This document shows positions 54,271 through 63,860 of a stretch of DNA of 64,000 nucleotides, in pieces. A program made the translations under genes and the position numbers. The notes beneath the pieces are model-generated. The model was not told the DNA's origin. It saw only the letters and a program-made list of their open reading frames with translations, and ran no database searches. Source of the stretch: CAVVVS01 sp963751355. Lineage in GTDB: Bacteria; Bacteroidota; Ignavibacteria; Ignavibacteriales; Ignavibacteriaceae. The stretch spans positions 1-64,000 of the forward strand of contig CAVVVS010000055.1 of assembly GCA_963751355.1 (NCBI GenBank). Direction: 5' to 3'. Numbering within the stretch: the stretch's first letter is position 1; every line of letters starts with the position of its first letter.

Positions 54271-56634
54271 CTATTCACACCTAAGTGATTCCACAGGGTT
54301 GGCTGTTGCTGCCCTAACCACCTGAAATCCAATTATAATCATAGCAAGAATAAAAACTACCATTCCTGTCAACAGAAATACCAGTAAATTAATATCCACT
54401 TTATATGCAAAATTCTGAAGCCACTTGCTCATCAAATAATAGGTAACCGGCCAGGCAATTATGTTTGCTATAATTACCCACTTTGAATATTCTTTAGTCA
54501 ACATAAACATTACTCCGGATACGGATGACCCAAGAACTTTTCTAATACCCATTTCTTTTCGTTTTAATTCAATTGAATAAGAAGCTAATCCGAGCAAGCC
54601 TAAAAGAGCAATAATTATTGCTAAGTTTGAAAAGACTAAAAAGGCTTCACGAAATTTTATATCGGATTTATAAATTTGATCAAATGTTTGATCGAGAAAA
54701 TTATATTCAAATGGAATTGACGGTGCAAAATTATGCCAGACTGTTTCGATGGATTTCATTGTTTGAAAAACATCACCGGAGCTTAGTTTAACTGATAGAT
54801 AAGCATATTTATTCTGCCACGGATGATTTGTAATTATTAACGGCTGAATTTTATAATACAGCGATGCGTAATTAAAATCCTTAACTTCTCCTATTACCGG
54901 GTGAGCACCATTTCGCCTGATTATTTTATTCAAAGGATTTTTCCAGTTTAACATATTCGCAAGTGATTCATTTATTATGTAGGCTTGCGTATCGGTTTTT
55001 ATATCCTTATTAAAATTCCTTCCTTTTACTATTTTTATATCAAACGTTTTAAGAAAATTATTATCAACATCGATTACATTAATCATCAACGGAGAACTAC
55101 ATCCTTCAGGGAAGTAACCGTTCTTTGTAAATCCGTTTGCCGGAACATCCGATGATGCGGCTGCATCCACAACACCCGGGATTTGCTTCAATCCATTCTT
55201 AAAAACATCGTAGCTGGTTCGTAGTTTATCATTTACCAAAGGCAGCACAACAATATTTTGTTTGTCGAATCCAAGGTTTTTGTTCCGTATAAAATTAAGC
55301 TGACTGCTTATAATAATTGTAGAAATGATGAGAACTATCGATATTACAAACTGAAGAACTACCAGCGATTTACGCGTTAGCTGTCTCGGTTTTCCTTTTG
55401 TCATATTTCCTTTTAGTGTGCTTGCAGGCTTATATGAAGATAGATACAATGAAGGATATAAACCGGCAGCAATTCCGGTAAAAATTAAGACGGCGGCAAT
55501 AAAAAGCATGAACGATGAATCAACCAAAGTTGACAGATCCAAATTTTTATCAATTAACCGGTTGTACCAAGGAAGAAGAAGTTCTACCAGCATCACCGCA
55601 AGTAAGAATGCAGAGATACTTATTATCAACGATTCAGACAAAAACTGTGCGATCAAAGAAGTTTTATGTGCTCCCAACACTTTTCTCATTCCGACTTCTT
55701 TCGCCCGGCTGCTAGCTTTTGCTGTGGAGAGATTTATAAAATTCATGCAGGCAATTAACAGGATGAACATCGCAATTATTGAAAAGACCTTAATGTTATC
55801 CATCAATGAAGCGGAATCTTCATTATAATTCAGATGAATCTTGCTTAACGGCTGAAGGTATGCACTGTATTTAACATTTAACCGTGATAGATCTTTATTT
55901 AAATATGTCCATAAGAAATTTTGGAACTTTTTATTAACCGTTTCAGCCGCTGCATTCTTCCTTAACTGAACAAAAGTGATATATTGATTTCCGCCGTTCC
56001 ATCCCATCCAGTTATTCGGATTACGGTAAAGTGTTGAAAAAGAAATTATGGAGTTAAACTGTATATCAGAATTTGGGGGCGGATTATCGACCACGCCGGT
56101 AATGTTATAGGATTGATTGTTAATTGTGATTGTTTTTCCCACCGGATCACTGCGTCCGAATATCAAAGATGCCGTTTTTTGTGTGAGTACTATTGAGTAA
56201 GGATCGGATAGTGCTTTTCGGGGATTGCCGGAAATTAAATTGAATGAAAATATGCTGAACAAACTTGAATCTGCATAAGTTATATTACGAATTTTAAAAG
56301 ATTTATTTTGATATGTGAAATAAGCTGTGCGGTTAGTGGAAAACCTAACATAATTTTTAACTTCGGGAAAATCCTTAAACATTGCAGGCCCAATAGGCGG
56401 AACAAAAATATAAGATTCTCCTTCAACTTTTCCCTCGCGTTCCTGGGCTATGGATACCCGGTAAATATTTTTTAAGTTCTTATTAAATGAATTAAAACTG
56501 TATTCAAATTTTATATTGAGTGCTATCAATAAAACTGCTGTTATTCCGGTTGTTAAACCGAAAATATTTATAATTGAAAATATCTTTTGCTTCTTTAAAT
56601 TCCGGAAGGATATTTTGAAGTAGTTTTTTAGCAT
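54271..56634 (-). CDS. FtsX/MacB-like ABC permease (type B), first gene of permease operon 1
   Basis: A 787-residue paralogue with the same two-fold layout: an N-terminal helix (IFSIINIFGLTTGITAVLLI) and a periplasmic domain. FtsX helices around 285-400 (FSIIAMFILLIACMNFINLS, then RAKEVGMRKVLGAHKTS) follow. A second periplasmic domain and a final FtsX domain end NPVESLRCE. It has clearly diverged from type A. Its upstream region carries tandem palindromes and a -24/-12 element, so it should lead the operon. Such permeases, with an ATPase, move lipoproteins, peptides or signals across the envelope; the substrate is unknown. Confidence 0.92.
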   Translation of the reverse strand: MLKNYFKISFRNLKKQKIFSIINIFGLTTGITAVLLIALNIKFEYSFNSFNKNLKNIYRVSIAQEREGKVEGESYIFVPPIGPAMFKDFPEVKNYVRFSTNRTAYFTYQNKSFKIRNITYADSSLFSIFSFNLISGNPRKALSDPYSIVLTQKTASLIFGRSDPVGKTITINNQSYNITGVVDNPPPNSDIQFNSIISFSTLYRNPNNWMGWNGGNQYITFVQLRKNAAAETVNKKFQNFLWTYLNKDLSRLNVKYSAYLQPLSKIHLNYNEDSASLMDNIKVFSIIAMFILLIACMNFINLSTAKASSRAKEVGMRKVLGAHKTSLIAQFLSESLIISISAFLLAVMLVELLLPWYNRLIDKNLDLSTLVDSSFMLFIAAVLIFTGIAAGLYPSLYLSSYKPASTLKGNMTKGKPRQLTRKSLVVLQFVISIVLIISTIIISSQLNFIRNKNLGFDKQNIVVLPLVNDKLRTSYDVFKNGLKQIPGVVDAAASSDVPANGFTKNGYFPEGCSSPLMINVIDVDNNFLKTFDIKIVKGRNFNKDIKTDTQAYIINESLANMLNWKNPLNKIIRRNGAHPVIGEVKDFNYASLYYKIQPLIITNHPWQNKYAYLSVKLSSGDVFQTMKSIETVWHNFAPSIPFEYNFLDQTFDQIYKSDIKFREAFLVFSNLAIIIALLGLLGLASYSIELKRKEMGIRKVLGSSVSGVMFMLTKEYSKWVIIANIIAWPVTYYLMSKWLQNFAYKVDINLLVFLLTGMVVFILAMIIIGFQVVRAATANPVESLRCE

Positions 56635-56728
56635 AATTTTCCCCCAAAATATATCGTAATAACCTGAAGATTTTTAGGATACATACGACTACCCTGATTT
56701 TGACTATGATTTAGGTCATTTTTTTATA

Positions 56729-56744
56729 ATCAATAATAGCGCCA
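56729..56744 (-). promoter_or_regulatory. Sigma54-like (-24/-12) promoter of permease operon 1
   Basis: On the minus strand the sequence reads TGGCGC-TATTA-TTGAT. The sigma54 consensus is TGGCAC-N5-TTGCW, so the GG doublet, the 5-base spacer and TTG all match; the -12 C is replaced by A. Transcription would begin about 80 bases before the ATG at 56634. Confidence 0.5.
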
Positions 56745-56792
56745 TATTTTTCCACAAAAGAAGACCATTTCCCAGCATTATTTGGAGTTAAC

Positions 56793-56828
56793 TGTCCGGT
56801 TTCCAACACCCGTGTCCGATTCCGAACG
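56793..56828. promoter_or_regulatory. Tandem palindromic activator sites upstream of operon 1
   Basis: Site A is TGTCCG-GTTT-CCAACA (56793-56808) and site B is TGTCCG-ATTC-CGAACG (56813-56828). Each is an imperfect inverted repeat with half-site TGT(C/T)(C/G)G, and the starts are exactly 20 bases apart, two helical turns. They lie 48 bases upstream of the -24 element, where enhancer-binding proteins usually sit. The same arrangement recurs at 62232-62267. Confidence 0.6.
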
Positions 56829-57130
56829 ATGAGGTACCCTCACCAATCAAAGACAAAATAATAAACTGAATACAGCAGAAGATTTCATCGTATACAATAT
56901 TGAAAATCCCTTTTTGTGAGTGGGTAATTATAATCATTTACACTAATAACAATAGCAAAGGTACCGAGAATTACAGAAAATATAATTGTTCATTTTTAAT
57001 TTATTGTTTTCGCTTTGTTGTTTTCCATTCTGCTCAGTGAACCTTGTTTACAAAAATCTCAAATAGCACACGCCAGGTATCGACAAATAGCTGCAGAATT
57101 TTTTCGCTATTCGCTTTGCGCAAACTGATG

Positions 57131-59530
57131 CTATTCATTCCTCAATGAATCAACGGGATTTGAACCAGCCGCCTTTATAGATTGAAATCCAATAGTCAGT
57201 AATGCAATTAGTAATGCAATAAATGCAGAGATAATAAAAATTTCAAAACCGATATTAGTCTTGTAGGCAAAATTCTCCAGCCATTTTGAAATAGCATAAT
57301 AAGCTGCCGGTAATGCAATCAAGTTTGCAATCAAAATCCATTTTATAAAATCCTTTGATAATAAAACTGTGATATTCGAAAAACCTGCTCCCAGCACTTT
57401 CCTAATCCCTATTTCTTTAGTCCTAACTTCAATTGAATACGAAACCAACCCGAAAAGCCCCATACATGCAATCAGGATTGACAGAAAAGAGAATATGGAA
57501 AACAAACTTCCGCTTTTTGCATCCGATTCATATAAATCGTCATAGGTCTGTGATAAGAATGAATAATCAAATTGTGTGTTGGGTACGATTTTATTCCATT
57601 CATTTTTAAGAGAAGATAGTATTGTGTTAGTGTATTTGGGATTTATTTTTAATGCAATATTATAAAAGTACCTTGGATTTATGTACAAAAACATCGGCTC
57701 AATTATTTTATGGAATGAAGCAACATGAAAATCCTTTATCACTCCTATTACTTTCGCCGGTCTTTCTTTATCCTTGCCACCGGGAAGATACACTTCTGTT
57801 CCAATAGGATTTTTTAGTCCTAAGTTCTTCACTGCAGTTTCGTTTAAAATTACGGCATTATCTATATCGGTTGAAAATTTCTTCGAAAAATTTCTTCCCT
57901 CAGTCAACTTCAATCCTAATATAGTAATGAAATTGTAATCAACCCCGATGGCTTGAAGTATTTTATAATCATTTGCCGGTGCTCCTTTCAACCGGACGCT
58001 TTCCGTTTCTTTATTGTTAATGCCCGGTAAAGTGTAGGCGCCGGATACATCGGTAACCCCGGGAATTGATTGGAAAGCCTGCTTTAATACAGGATATTTA
58101 TCCTGCATACCGGCTTTGGATACGGGATAATTTACAATGATTACATTTTGTTTATCGAAACCAAGATTGGACGACTTGCGCATAAAATTCAGTTGTTTAT
58201 AAACTGCAGCCGTACCGGTAATTAAAAAGACTGTAATCGCAAATTGAGCTACTACCAATAACTTCCTTAAAGCAGCACTTGATGAGCCGGGTATTTTTGT
58301 TGATTTAAGTGAATCAACCGGTTTAAATTTTGATAGAAATATAGCCGGATAAATTCCTGCAAGCAGACTAACGAAGGCAACGATTCCTAAAAGAATCAAA
58401 TAAAAACCAGAAGTCTCAAATGGATTTATTGACAAACGTACATTGAAATAATTATTCAGCAATGGATGAACAAGTTCAAAAATAAATAAACTAATTATCA
58501 CGGAAATTAAAGTTATCATTACGGACTCGCCGAAAAATTGTCCTATCAAGCTTCCCCGCTGAGCACCCATCACTTTTCGTAATCCTACTTCTTTAGACCG
58601 CCGCAGCGATCTTGCAGTTGAAAGATTAATGAAGTTCAAACAAGCTATCAGTAATACTAAAAATGCAATTGATGAAAAAAGATAAATTGAAGTTAAGTTA
58701 CCGGTTGGCGCTAATTCTCCCATTGCATCGGATTTGAAATAAATATCCTTTAAAGGGAGAATAATAAATTTTAACATAGCAGCGAAATGCTCATTAGTAT
58801 TTTTAAGTAATAATTGCCTCAGATTTTTATCAAGCTTTTTCAGTGAAGTATTTTTCTTTAAGTACAAATAAGTATATGTATCACCGAAAGTATTCCAGCT
58901 TAATTGCGGCTTTTGAATTTCCACCGCTCTCGAAAAAGGTGCAATAATTTCACATTTAAGCATGGTATTTGGCGGAATATTTTTCATTATGCCCGAAACA
59001 ACAAAATTATATTTGTCATTATAGATAATTGTTTTGCCAAGGGGATTTTCATTACCGAAATATTTTTTTGCTAATGCTTGGGAAATTACAATTGATGATG
59101 GATTATCAAGTGCAGTTTCTTTGTCTCCGGCAATCAGCGGAAATGTAAAAACATTAAATACATTCGAATCGGCAAAGAAGAAATTATGTTCTGTAAACTC
59201 CTTATTCCCCGCTTTTATTTTTGCGTGGTGATCAACTTTAAATCTAACATCGGATTTTACTGAAGGAATTTGCTGTGCCGCTGCCGGACCAAGTGCCGGC
59301 ATAGCTCCTGCTAATGTCATCGCAGCATCGCCCGAACCGAATTTAACAGATACTCTTACGATGTTGTTGCGGTTTTTATGCATTGATTCATAACTCAACT
59401 GACCCGCAACATAAACCAGAATAAGCAGACTTCCTGCAATCCCGATAGCGAGTCCGGCTATATTTATTACGGAATAAACCTTATTTTTAACGATATTTCT
59501 AAAAGCAATTTTAAGATAATTCTTAAACAT
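57131..59530 (-). CDS. FtsX/MacB-like ABC permease (type C), second gene of permease operon 2
   Basis: A 799-residue member of the array with the usual order: an N-terminal helix (VYSVINIAGLAIGIAGSLLI) and a periplasmic domain to about 275. FtsX helices (FSSIAFLVLLIACLNFINLS, RRSKEVGLRKVMGAQRGS) follow. A second periplasmic domain and the final FtsX domain end NPVDSLRNE. It is closer to type B than to type A in the FtsX segments. It starts 120 bases after the 59651-62026 gene; the gap has no promoter-like element I could find, so cotranscription is likely. Confidence 0.92.
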   Translation of the reverse strand: MFKNYLKIAFRNIVKNKVYSVINIAGLAIGIAGSLLILVYVAGQLSYESMHKNRNNIVRVSVKFGSGDAAMTLAGAMPALGPAAAQQIPSVKSDVRFKVDHHAKIKAGNKEFTEHNFFFADSNVFNVFTFPLIAGDKETALDNPSSIVISQALAKKYFGNENPLGKTIIYNDKYNFVVSGIMKNIPPNTMLKCEIIAPFSRAVEIQKPQLSWNTFGDTYTYLYLKKNTSLKKLDKNLRQLLLKNTNEHFAAMLKFIILPLKDIYFKSDAMGELAPTGNLTSIYLFSSIAFLVLLIACLNFINLSTARSLRRSKEVGLRKVMGAQRGSLIGQFFGESVMITLISVIISLFIFELVHPLLNNYFNVRLSINPFETSGFYLILLGIVAFVSLLAGIYPAIFLSKFKPVDSLKSTKIPGSSSAALRKLLVVAQFAITVFLITGTAAVYKQLNFMRKSSNLGFDKQNVIIVNYPVSKAGMQDKYPVLKQAFQSIPGVTDVSGAYTLPGINNKETESVRLKGAPANDYKILQAIGVDYNFITILGLKLTEGRNFSKKFSTDIDNAVILNETAVKNLGLKNPIGTEVYLPGGKDKERPAKVIGVIKDFHVASFHKIIEPMFLYINPRYFYNIALKINPKYTNTILSSLKNEWNKIVPNTQFDYSFLSQTYDDLYESDAKSGSLFSIFSFLSILIACMGLFGLVSYSIEVRTKEIGIRKVLGAGFSNITVLLSKDFIKWILIANLIALPAAYYAISKWLENFAYKTNIGFEIFIISAFIALLIALLTIGFQSIKAAGSNPVDSLRNE

Positions 59531-59650
59531 AATTTATCCTTGTTGGTTGAAAGCTTGCAGCGTTCAGCAGTTAGCCTCCGGTTTTTAAATTTAAATTGAA
59601 AAACGATGCTATTTTTTACTCATAGCTGCATAATGAGTCAGACAGCTAAC

Positions 59651-62026
59651 TCACTCATATCTCAAACTTTTAACTGGATTTGCTGTTGCCGCTTTCATGA
59701 CTTGAAATAATGCTGCGGCCAGTGTTATCAACAAAGCAAATCCGAAAGATAATGCATATATCCACCATTTAATTTCTATTCTGTAAGCAAAATCTAAAAG
59801 CCATTTGTGCATAAAATAATATGCAATCGGGCTTGCAATAATCGCCGAAATGCAAAGTAGAAATACAATCTCTTTTATGAATAAGTTGATAATTTCAAAA
59901 ACCGAAGCACCCAATATTTTTCGAATACCTATTTCTTTAATTCGCTGCCGAGTAGAAAAAAGTACAATACCAAATAATCCCATCCCGGCAATAATAATTG
60001 CAAGTAAAGTAAATAAGTCTACGGCTTTTGAAAACCGTAATTCGTCCTTATACATGTAGTCAATCCTTTCATCTAAGAAAGTAATATCAATAGGCTTGCC
60101 CGAAATCTTTGACCATTTGTTTTTAATGAAACTCAAAGTCTCAGCTCTTTTTCCCGGTGAATACCTTATCAAAAGATAAAAGCTATCGTTTACGAAATGC
60201 ATTGCTACCGGCCGAATTTTATCGCGTAACGAATTTAAATGAAAATCCTTAACAATCCCGATTATTCTTCTTTTAATTCGGTCCATAATAATAATTGTTT
60301 TTCCTACGGGTGATTTTAATCCCAGTTGTTTTGCCGCTGTTTCGTTTATAATTGTTTTTCCTTTATAATTAATGGCGGTAGGGAATTCTCCGGCAATTAG
60401 TTTCATATGAATCATCCGGGGATAATCATAACCAACATTCGGAACTCCGAAAGATTTTTGCGGTCCGGGATTATTCGCACTTTTAATGCCGAACCTGTTA
60501 CCATGTATATAAGGAAATACGTTTAGCGTAAAAGCCATATTTTTAATACCGGGATAACCGCTCAATGAATTTTTGAATACATTTTGTTTGCCGTCTAATC
60601 CGTAGCACCAAACCATCAGCATATTCTTAACATCAAAGCCCATGTCAATATTATGAGTATATTCCATTTGTGCTTTCAGTATTATTGAAGCAATTATCAA
60701 TGCAATAAATATTATCATTTGAAAAGAAATAAGAAGTCTTTTTAGATTTATCTTATTTCCAGCTCTGCCGTATCTTTTTCTAAAAATTTCAACCGGATTG
60801 GTATTTGATGCAATGTATGCAGTATATATACCGGAAATAATTCCTACTGCAACATTGATTGCAATAAAACAAACAAAGAATGAAGTGCTAATATAAAAGC
60901 CGGGTGAGATATTTGTATTTACTATTTCTTTGAAGTAAGGGAATAACAATTCAACTAACAGCAAAGATATTGGAAAGGCAAGTATAGTGGTTATTGTCGA
61001 TTCGAAAATTAACAATAAAGCTATATCCTTACGCCTCGCACCAATTACTTTTCTAACTCCAATCTCTATATTTCTTGTCGAAAATTTTGCAGCCGACAGC
61101 ATAACAAAATTTATACACGCAAGGATTAAAACCAGCAATGCTATTGCAGAATATATATAAAGTTGCTCCTTATCAATTATCGGTATCCATGATGGAGCAT
61201 ATAAACCTTTAAATACATAGTAACTCTGCGACAACGGGACCACATGAAATTTTAGGTCCTGCATACTAACTACTTCTTTACCGGCACCATTATCGTATAC
61301 CATTTTAAGCTGTTTTTCAAGCGATTTTATATCGGGATTATTGTTCAAAAGTAAATATGTATTTACTTGCTGTATTTGGACCCAATCATTGGGATCAACA
61401 TGTTTGTTTATTTTATAAAGAAGTTTTAACGGCAGAATTAAATCCGGTTTAATCGTAGCCGGTCTATCATCGTGCCGAAATACAGCTGTAATTTTCACTG
61501 GAATCGAAATACTATCGTCTTTAATTGTAAGCAGTTTTCCTACAACATCTGTTTTGCCGAATATTTTAAGTGCGGATTTTTCACTTAATACAACCGAGTA
61601 AATATCGGTGAGCGCGTACTTAGGATTACCATAAAGCAATTTAAATGTAAATACGTCAAAGATTGAAGGATCCGTAAAATATTCATCTTTAAAACTTAAT
61701 TTTTTGTTGCCGTTTACTATAATATATTTATACTGATGGCTAACTCGCACATATGACTTGATGCCGGGAATATTTCCTTTTGCTGCTTCAGCCAAAGGGA
61801 TGCAAGTAAACGAACTCCGCCAGTCATTCGCCGCCCAATCGCTCTCCACGCGGTAAATATTATCATAATTTTTATTCTGCTTGTCATAACTTAATTCATA
61901 AGTAATGTAAATTATAATGCAGAAACATACTGCTAGCCCGGCTGCAAGTCCGGCAATATTTATGAATGAAAATACCTTGTTTCTAAAAATATTTCTAAAA
62001 GCTATTTTTATATAATTTTTTAACAT
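59651..62026 (-). CDS. FtsX/MacB-like ABC permease (type A), first gene of permease operon 2
   Basis: A 791-residue paralogue of the 51797-54169 protein. The shared stretches include IFRNKVFSFINIAGLAAGLA near the start, GKTIINETAAKQLGLKSPVG in the second periplasmic domain and RQRIKEIGIRKILGASVFEI in the last FtsX domain. It ends NPVKSLRYE. Membrane layout is one helix, periplasmic domain, three helices, periplasmic domain, three helices. Its upstream region (62027-62308) contains a weaker sigma54-like element and the same 20-bp-phased palindromes as operon 1. No ATPase gene is adjacent. Confidence 0.92.
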   Translation of the reverse strand: MLKNYIKIAFRNIFRNKVFSFINIAGLAAGLAVCFCIIIYITYELSYDKQNKNYDNIYRVESDWAANDWRSSFTCIPLAEAAKGNIPGIKSYVRVSHQYKYIIVNGNKKLSFKDEYFTDPSIFDVFTFKLLYGNPKYALTDIYSVVLSEKSALKIFGKTDVVGKLLTIKDDSISIPVKITAVFRHDDRPATIKPDLILPLKLLYKINKHVDPNDWVQIQQVNTYLLLNNNPDIKSLEKQLKMVYDNGAGKEVVSMQDLKFHVVPLSQSYYVFKGLYAPSWIPIIDKEQLYIYSAIALLVLILACINFVMLSAAKFSTRNIEIGVRKVIGARRKDIALLLIFESTITTILAFPISLLLVELLFPYFKEIVNTNISPGFYISTSFFVCFIAINVAVGIISGIYTAYIASNTNPVEIFRKRYGRAGNKINLKRLLISFQMIIFIALIIASIILKAQMEYTHNIDMGFDVKNMLMVWCYGLDGKQNVFKNSLSGYPGIKNMAFTLNVFPYIHGNRFGIKSANNPGPQKSFGVPNVGYDYPRMIHMKLIAGEFPTAINYKGKTIINETAAKQLGLKSPVGKTIIIMDRIKRRIIGIVKDFHLNSLRDKIRPVAMHFVNDSFYLLIRYSPGKRAETLSFIKNKWSKISGKPIDITFLDERIDYMYKDELRFSKAVDLFTLLAIIIAGMGLFGIVLFSTRQRIKEIGIRKILGASVFEIINLFIKEIVFLLCISAIIASPIAYYFMHKWLLDFAYRIEIKWWIYALSFGFALLITLAAALFQVMKAATANPVKSLRYE

Positions 62027-62081
62027 GTCTGTGTTATCTAATAATGCTGAGAAGTAAAATAACCCCTGTATCCACCTTAAT

Positions 62082-62097
62082 CACAATTATTATGCCT
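62082..62097 (-). promoter_or_regulatory. Weak sigma54-like (-24/-12) element of permease operon 2
   Basis: The minus strand reads AGGCAT-AATAA-TTGTG, which keeps the GGC, the 5-base spacer and TTG of the sigma54 consensus but has T at the -12 C. Transcription would start roughly 45 bases before the ATG at 62026. On its own this would be a poor match. Its value lies in the parallel with operon 1. Confidence 0.35.
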
Positions 62098-62231
62098 GTA
62101 ATATTCTTACTAACTTATTGTTTCCAAAATATTATAAATCATTTCTAATTTTGTAAACTCTTAAAATTTAATAAGTTAAATAAGGTTAAGCTAATCCGAT
62201 ATATTCTGAAATCTTATAGTTAGATAGTAGC

Positions 62232-62267
62232 TGTGCGGAATTGAACGATAGCGTCCGATAACGAACG
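62232..62267. promoter_or_regulatory. Tandem palindromic activator sites upstream of operon 2
   Basis: Site A is TGTGCG-GAAT-TGAACG (62232-62247) and site B is CGTCCG-ATAA-CGAACG (62252-62267), again exactly 20 bases apart. Site B matches site B of operon 1 at 16 of 18 positions over GTCCGAT-NN-CGAACGATG. They lie 134 bases upstream of the -24-like element. Confidence 0.58.
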
Positions 62268-62308
62268 ATGCGATAAAACAATTTTAAAAACAATTCGTGA
62301 AATTTGTG

Positions 62309-63703
62309 TCAGTTTTTTCTTTTTACCATAATCATGGTAATATCATCGTATTGTTCGTTGACTTCTGTAAAATTGTTTATATCGAATTCCAGTTCTTTTA
62401 ATATGCTGCGGGAATCAGCATTATGGTTTGCCGATATAATATTTTTCACCTTTCCCAGTGAATCATTTTCGTTTGTCATAATCTTTAGGTCGGTCAAGCC
62501 GTCGGTATAAAATAAAACAAAATCATTTTCTTTAAAATCGAGCGAATACTCTTCAAGATTGTCACCAAGGATTTTTCCTTTGTCTAATCCTAAGCCTAAA
62601 CCTTTCTGCCTGTAATTCAAAAACTGGTTTTTAACTCCTTCATAAATAAGCAATGGTTCATGCCCTGCTCTTGAAAAAGTTAAAGTATTTTTATCCGTAT
62701 CTATAACAGCATAAATCGCAGTGATGAATGATTTTTTATCGAGCATTTGAAAAAGAAGCGAATTTGCTTTAGTAAGTACTTCAGATGTTGAGCTGCTCTC
62801 AAAAGCGAGCGTTTGAAATATGCCTTTAATTAATGTAGTGTAAATAGCCGCGCCGAGTCCTTTACCGGAAACATCACCAATTATTATTCCGAGTTTATTA
62901 GTTCCGAGTCTAAAGAAATCGTAAAAATCTCCCCCGACACGTTTTGCCGGTTTAAATAAAACTGAAAATTCGTAATTCTCATGTATAGGGATTTCTTTAG
63001 GAAGCAGGCTTACCTGGACATTCTGTGCTATGTTCATTTCATTTTCAAGACGTTCTTTTTCAAGTTCACTCTCCAGGTCTTTTAATGTTATTAGCGTGTA
63101 TAATTGATTTCCCAATTTGAAATTTGAAGTAAAAACCGAAATATTTTTTTCTTTTGCCCCGCTGTAAAATTTTATGGTCTTCTCTTTCCCGATTTCCACA
63201 TTTTCCAGAAGGTGTTTAAAATTATGCTTGTCCTCTTTAATTAGATTTATATTAGTAAGATTTTTTACGTTCAGCAGCCTTTTAGCGGCTTTGTTAATTA
63301 GTTCAACTTCACCACTCTCTTTATATGAAATTATTCCCGAAGGTACCTGTTCTATTAATGTTTTAAGATACTGGAGATTTTCTTCCGCTCTTATCCTGTA
63401 GGATGATATTTCATCGTAGGTAGAACCGATGGATTTATATAAATCACTGTACACGGCACCGAAATTTTTATGCAGAAAAGATTGTGTAAAATCGGAATAC
63501 TTTATAGATGTTAAAAATCTTTTTAAATCCCTGTTAATTCTATCAATATATTTAAAAAGCGAAATAAAAAGGTATATGGCTATTATGAAGAAGAAGATGG
63601 GAGTAACCTTAAAACTGAAATCATCCATTATGGCAATTCCGGCAAGGATAAAACCGATAATCACGAATATTCTTATAATTATGTTAATTCGAAATCTGTT
63701 CAT
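62309..63703 (-). CDS. Membrane-bound PAS-like/SpoIIE (PP2C) protein phosphatase, RsbU-type
   Basis: A 464-residue signalling protein. Two N-terminal helices (about 8-25 and 30-50) anchor it. A PAS-like sensor part (about 105-210, YLKTLIEQVPSGIISYKESG) follows, and then a short coiled coil with the usual AQNVQVSLLPKEIPI lead into the phosphatase. The PP2C core has KRVGGDFYDFFRL and IIGDVSGKGLGAAIY, whose aspartates bind metal, and a late FYTDGLTDL. Such proteins dephosphorylate anti-sigma antagonists in partner-switching. No anti-sigma factor gene is adjacent in the window. It starts between permease operon 2 and a fifth permease. Confidence 0.92.
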   Translation of the reverse strand: MNRFRINIIIRIFVIIGFILAGIAIMDDFSFKVTPIFFFIIAIYLFISLFKYIDRINRDLKRFLTSIKYSDFTQSFLHKNFGAVYSDLYKSIGSTYDEISSYRIRAEENLQYLKTLIEQVPSGIISYKESGEVELINKAAKRLLNVKNLTNINLIKEDKHNFKHLLENVEIGKEKTIKFYSGAKEKNISVFTSNFKLGNQLYTLITLKDLESELEKERLENEMNIAQNVQVSLLPKEIPIHENYEFSVLFKPAKRVGGDFYDFFRLGTNKLGIIIGDVSGKGLGAAIYTTLIKGIFQTLAFESSSTSEVLTKANSLLFQMLDKKSFITAIYAVIDTDKNTLTFSRAGHEPLLIYEGVKNQFLNYRQKGLGLGLDKGKILGDNLEEYSLDFKENDFVLFYTDGLTDLKIMTNENDSLGKVKNIISANHNADSRSILKELEFDINNFTEVNEQYDDITMIMVKRKN

Positions 63704-63781
63704 ACATTACGTTGGTTTAGCCAGGATAATTTCAGTATCCAAATTTAATGAATGCTGCTTAATTTAAGAAAAATAAATTAA

Positions 63782-63809
63782 CCCGGAATTCAAAAAGGTG
63801 AAATCCGGG
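63782..63809 (-). terminator. Terminator after the fifth permease gene
   Basis: CCCGGA-A-TTCA (63782-63792) pairs with TGAA-A-TCCGGG (63799-63809), giving 6 plus 4 pairs around one mismatch. On the minus strand it is followed by TTAATTTATTTTTC. It ends the transcript coming from the gene at 63861 and separates it from the phosphatase gene. Confidence 0.65.
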
Positions 63810-63860
63810 CAAAGAAAATTGAGATAAAATTTATTTAATATTGCGGATAGAGTAAATGAT

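Larger units (their letters stand above)
56635..57130. other. Regulatory gap upstream of permease operon 1
   Basis: About 500 bases separate operon 1 from the end of operon 2. The half nearest the gene holds the sigma54-like promoter (56729-56744) and two palindromes (56793-56808 and 56813-56828). The far half (56850-57130) shows no gene and no clear terminator for operon 2. Confidence 0.5.

Noticed and set aside
59531..59650. Separate promoter for the 57131-59530 permease
   Set aside because: No GG-N10-GC pattern and no copy of the palindrome were found in the 120-base gap, so cotranscription is more likely.
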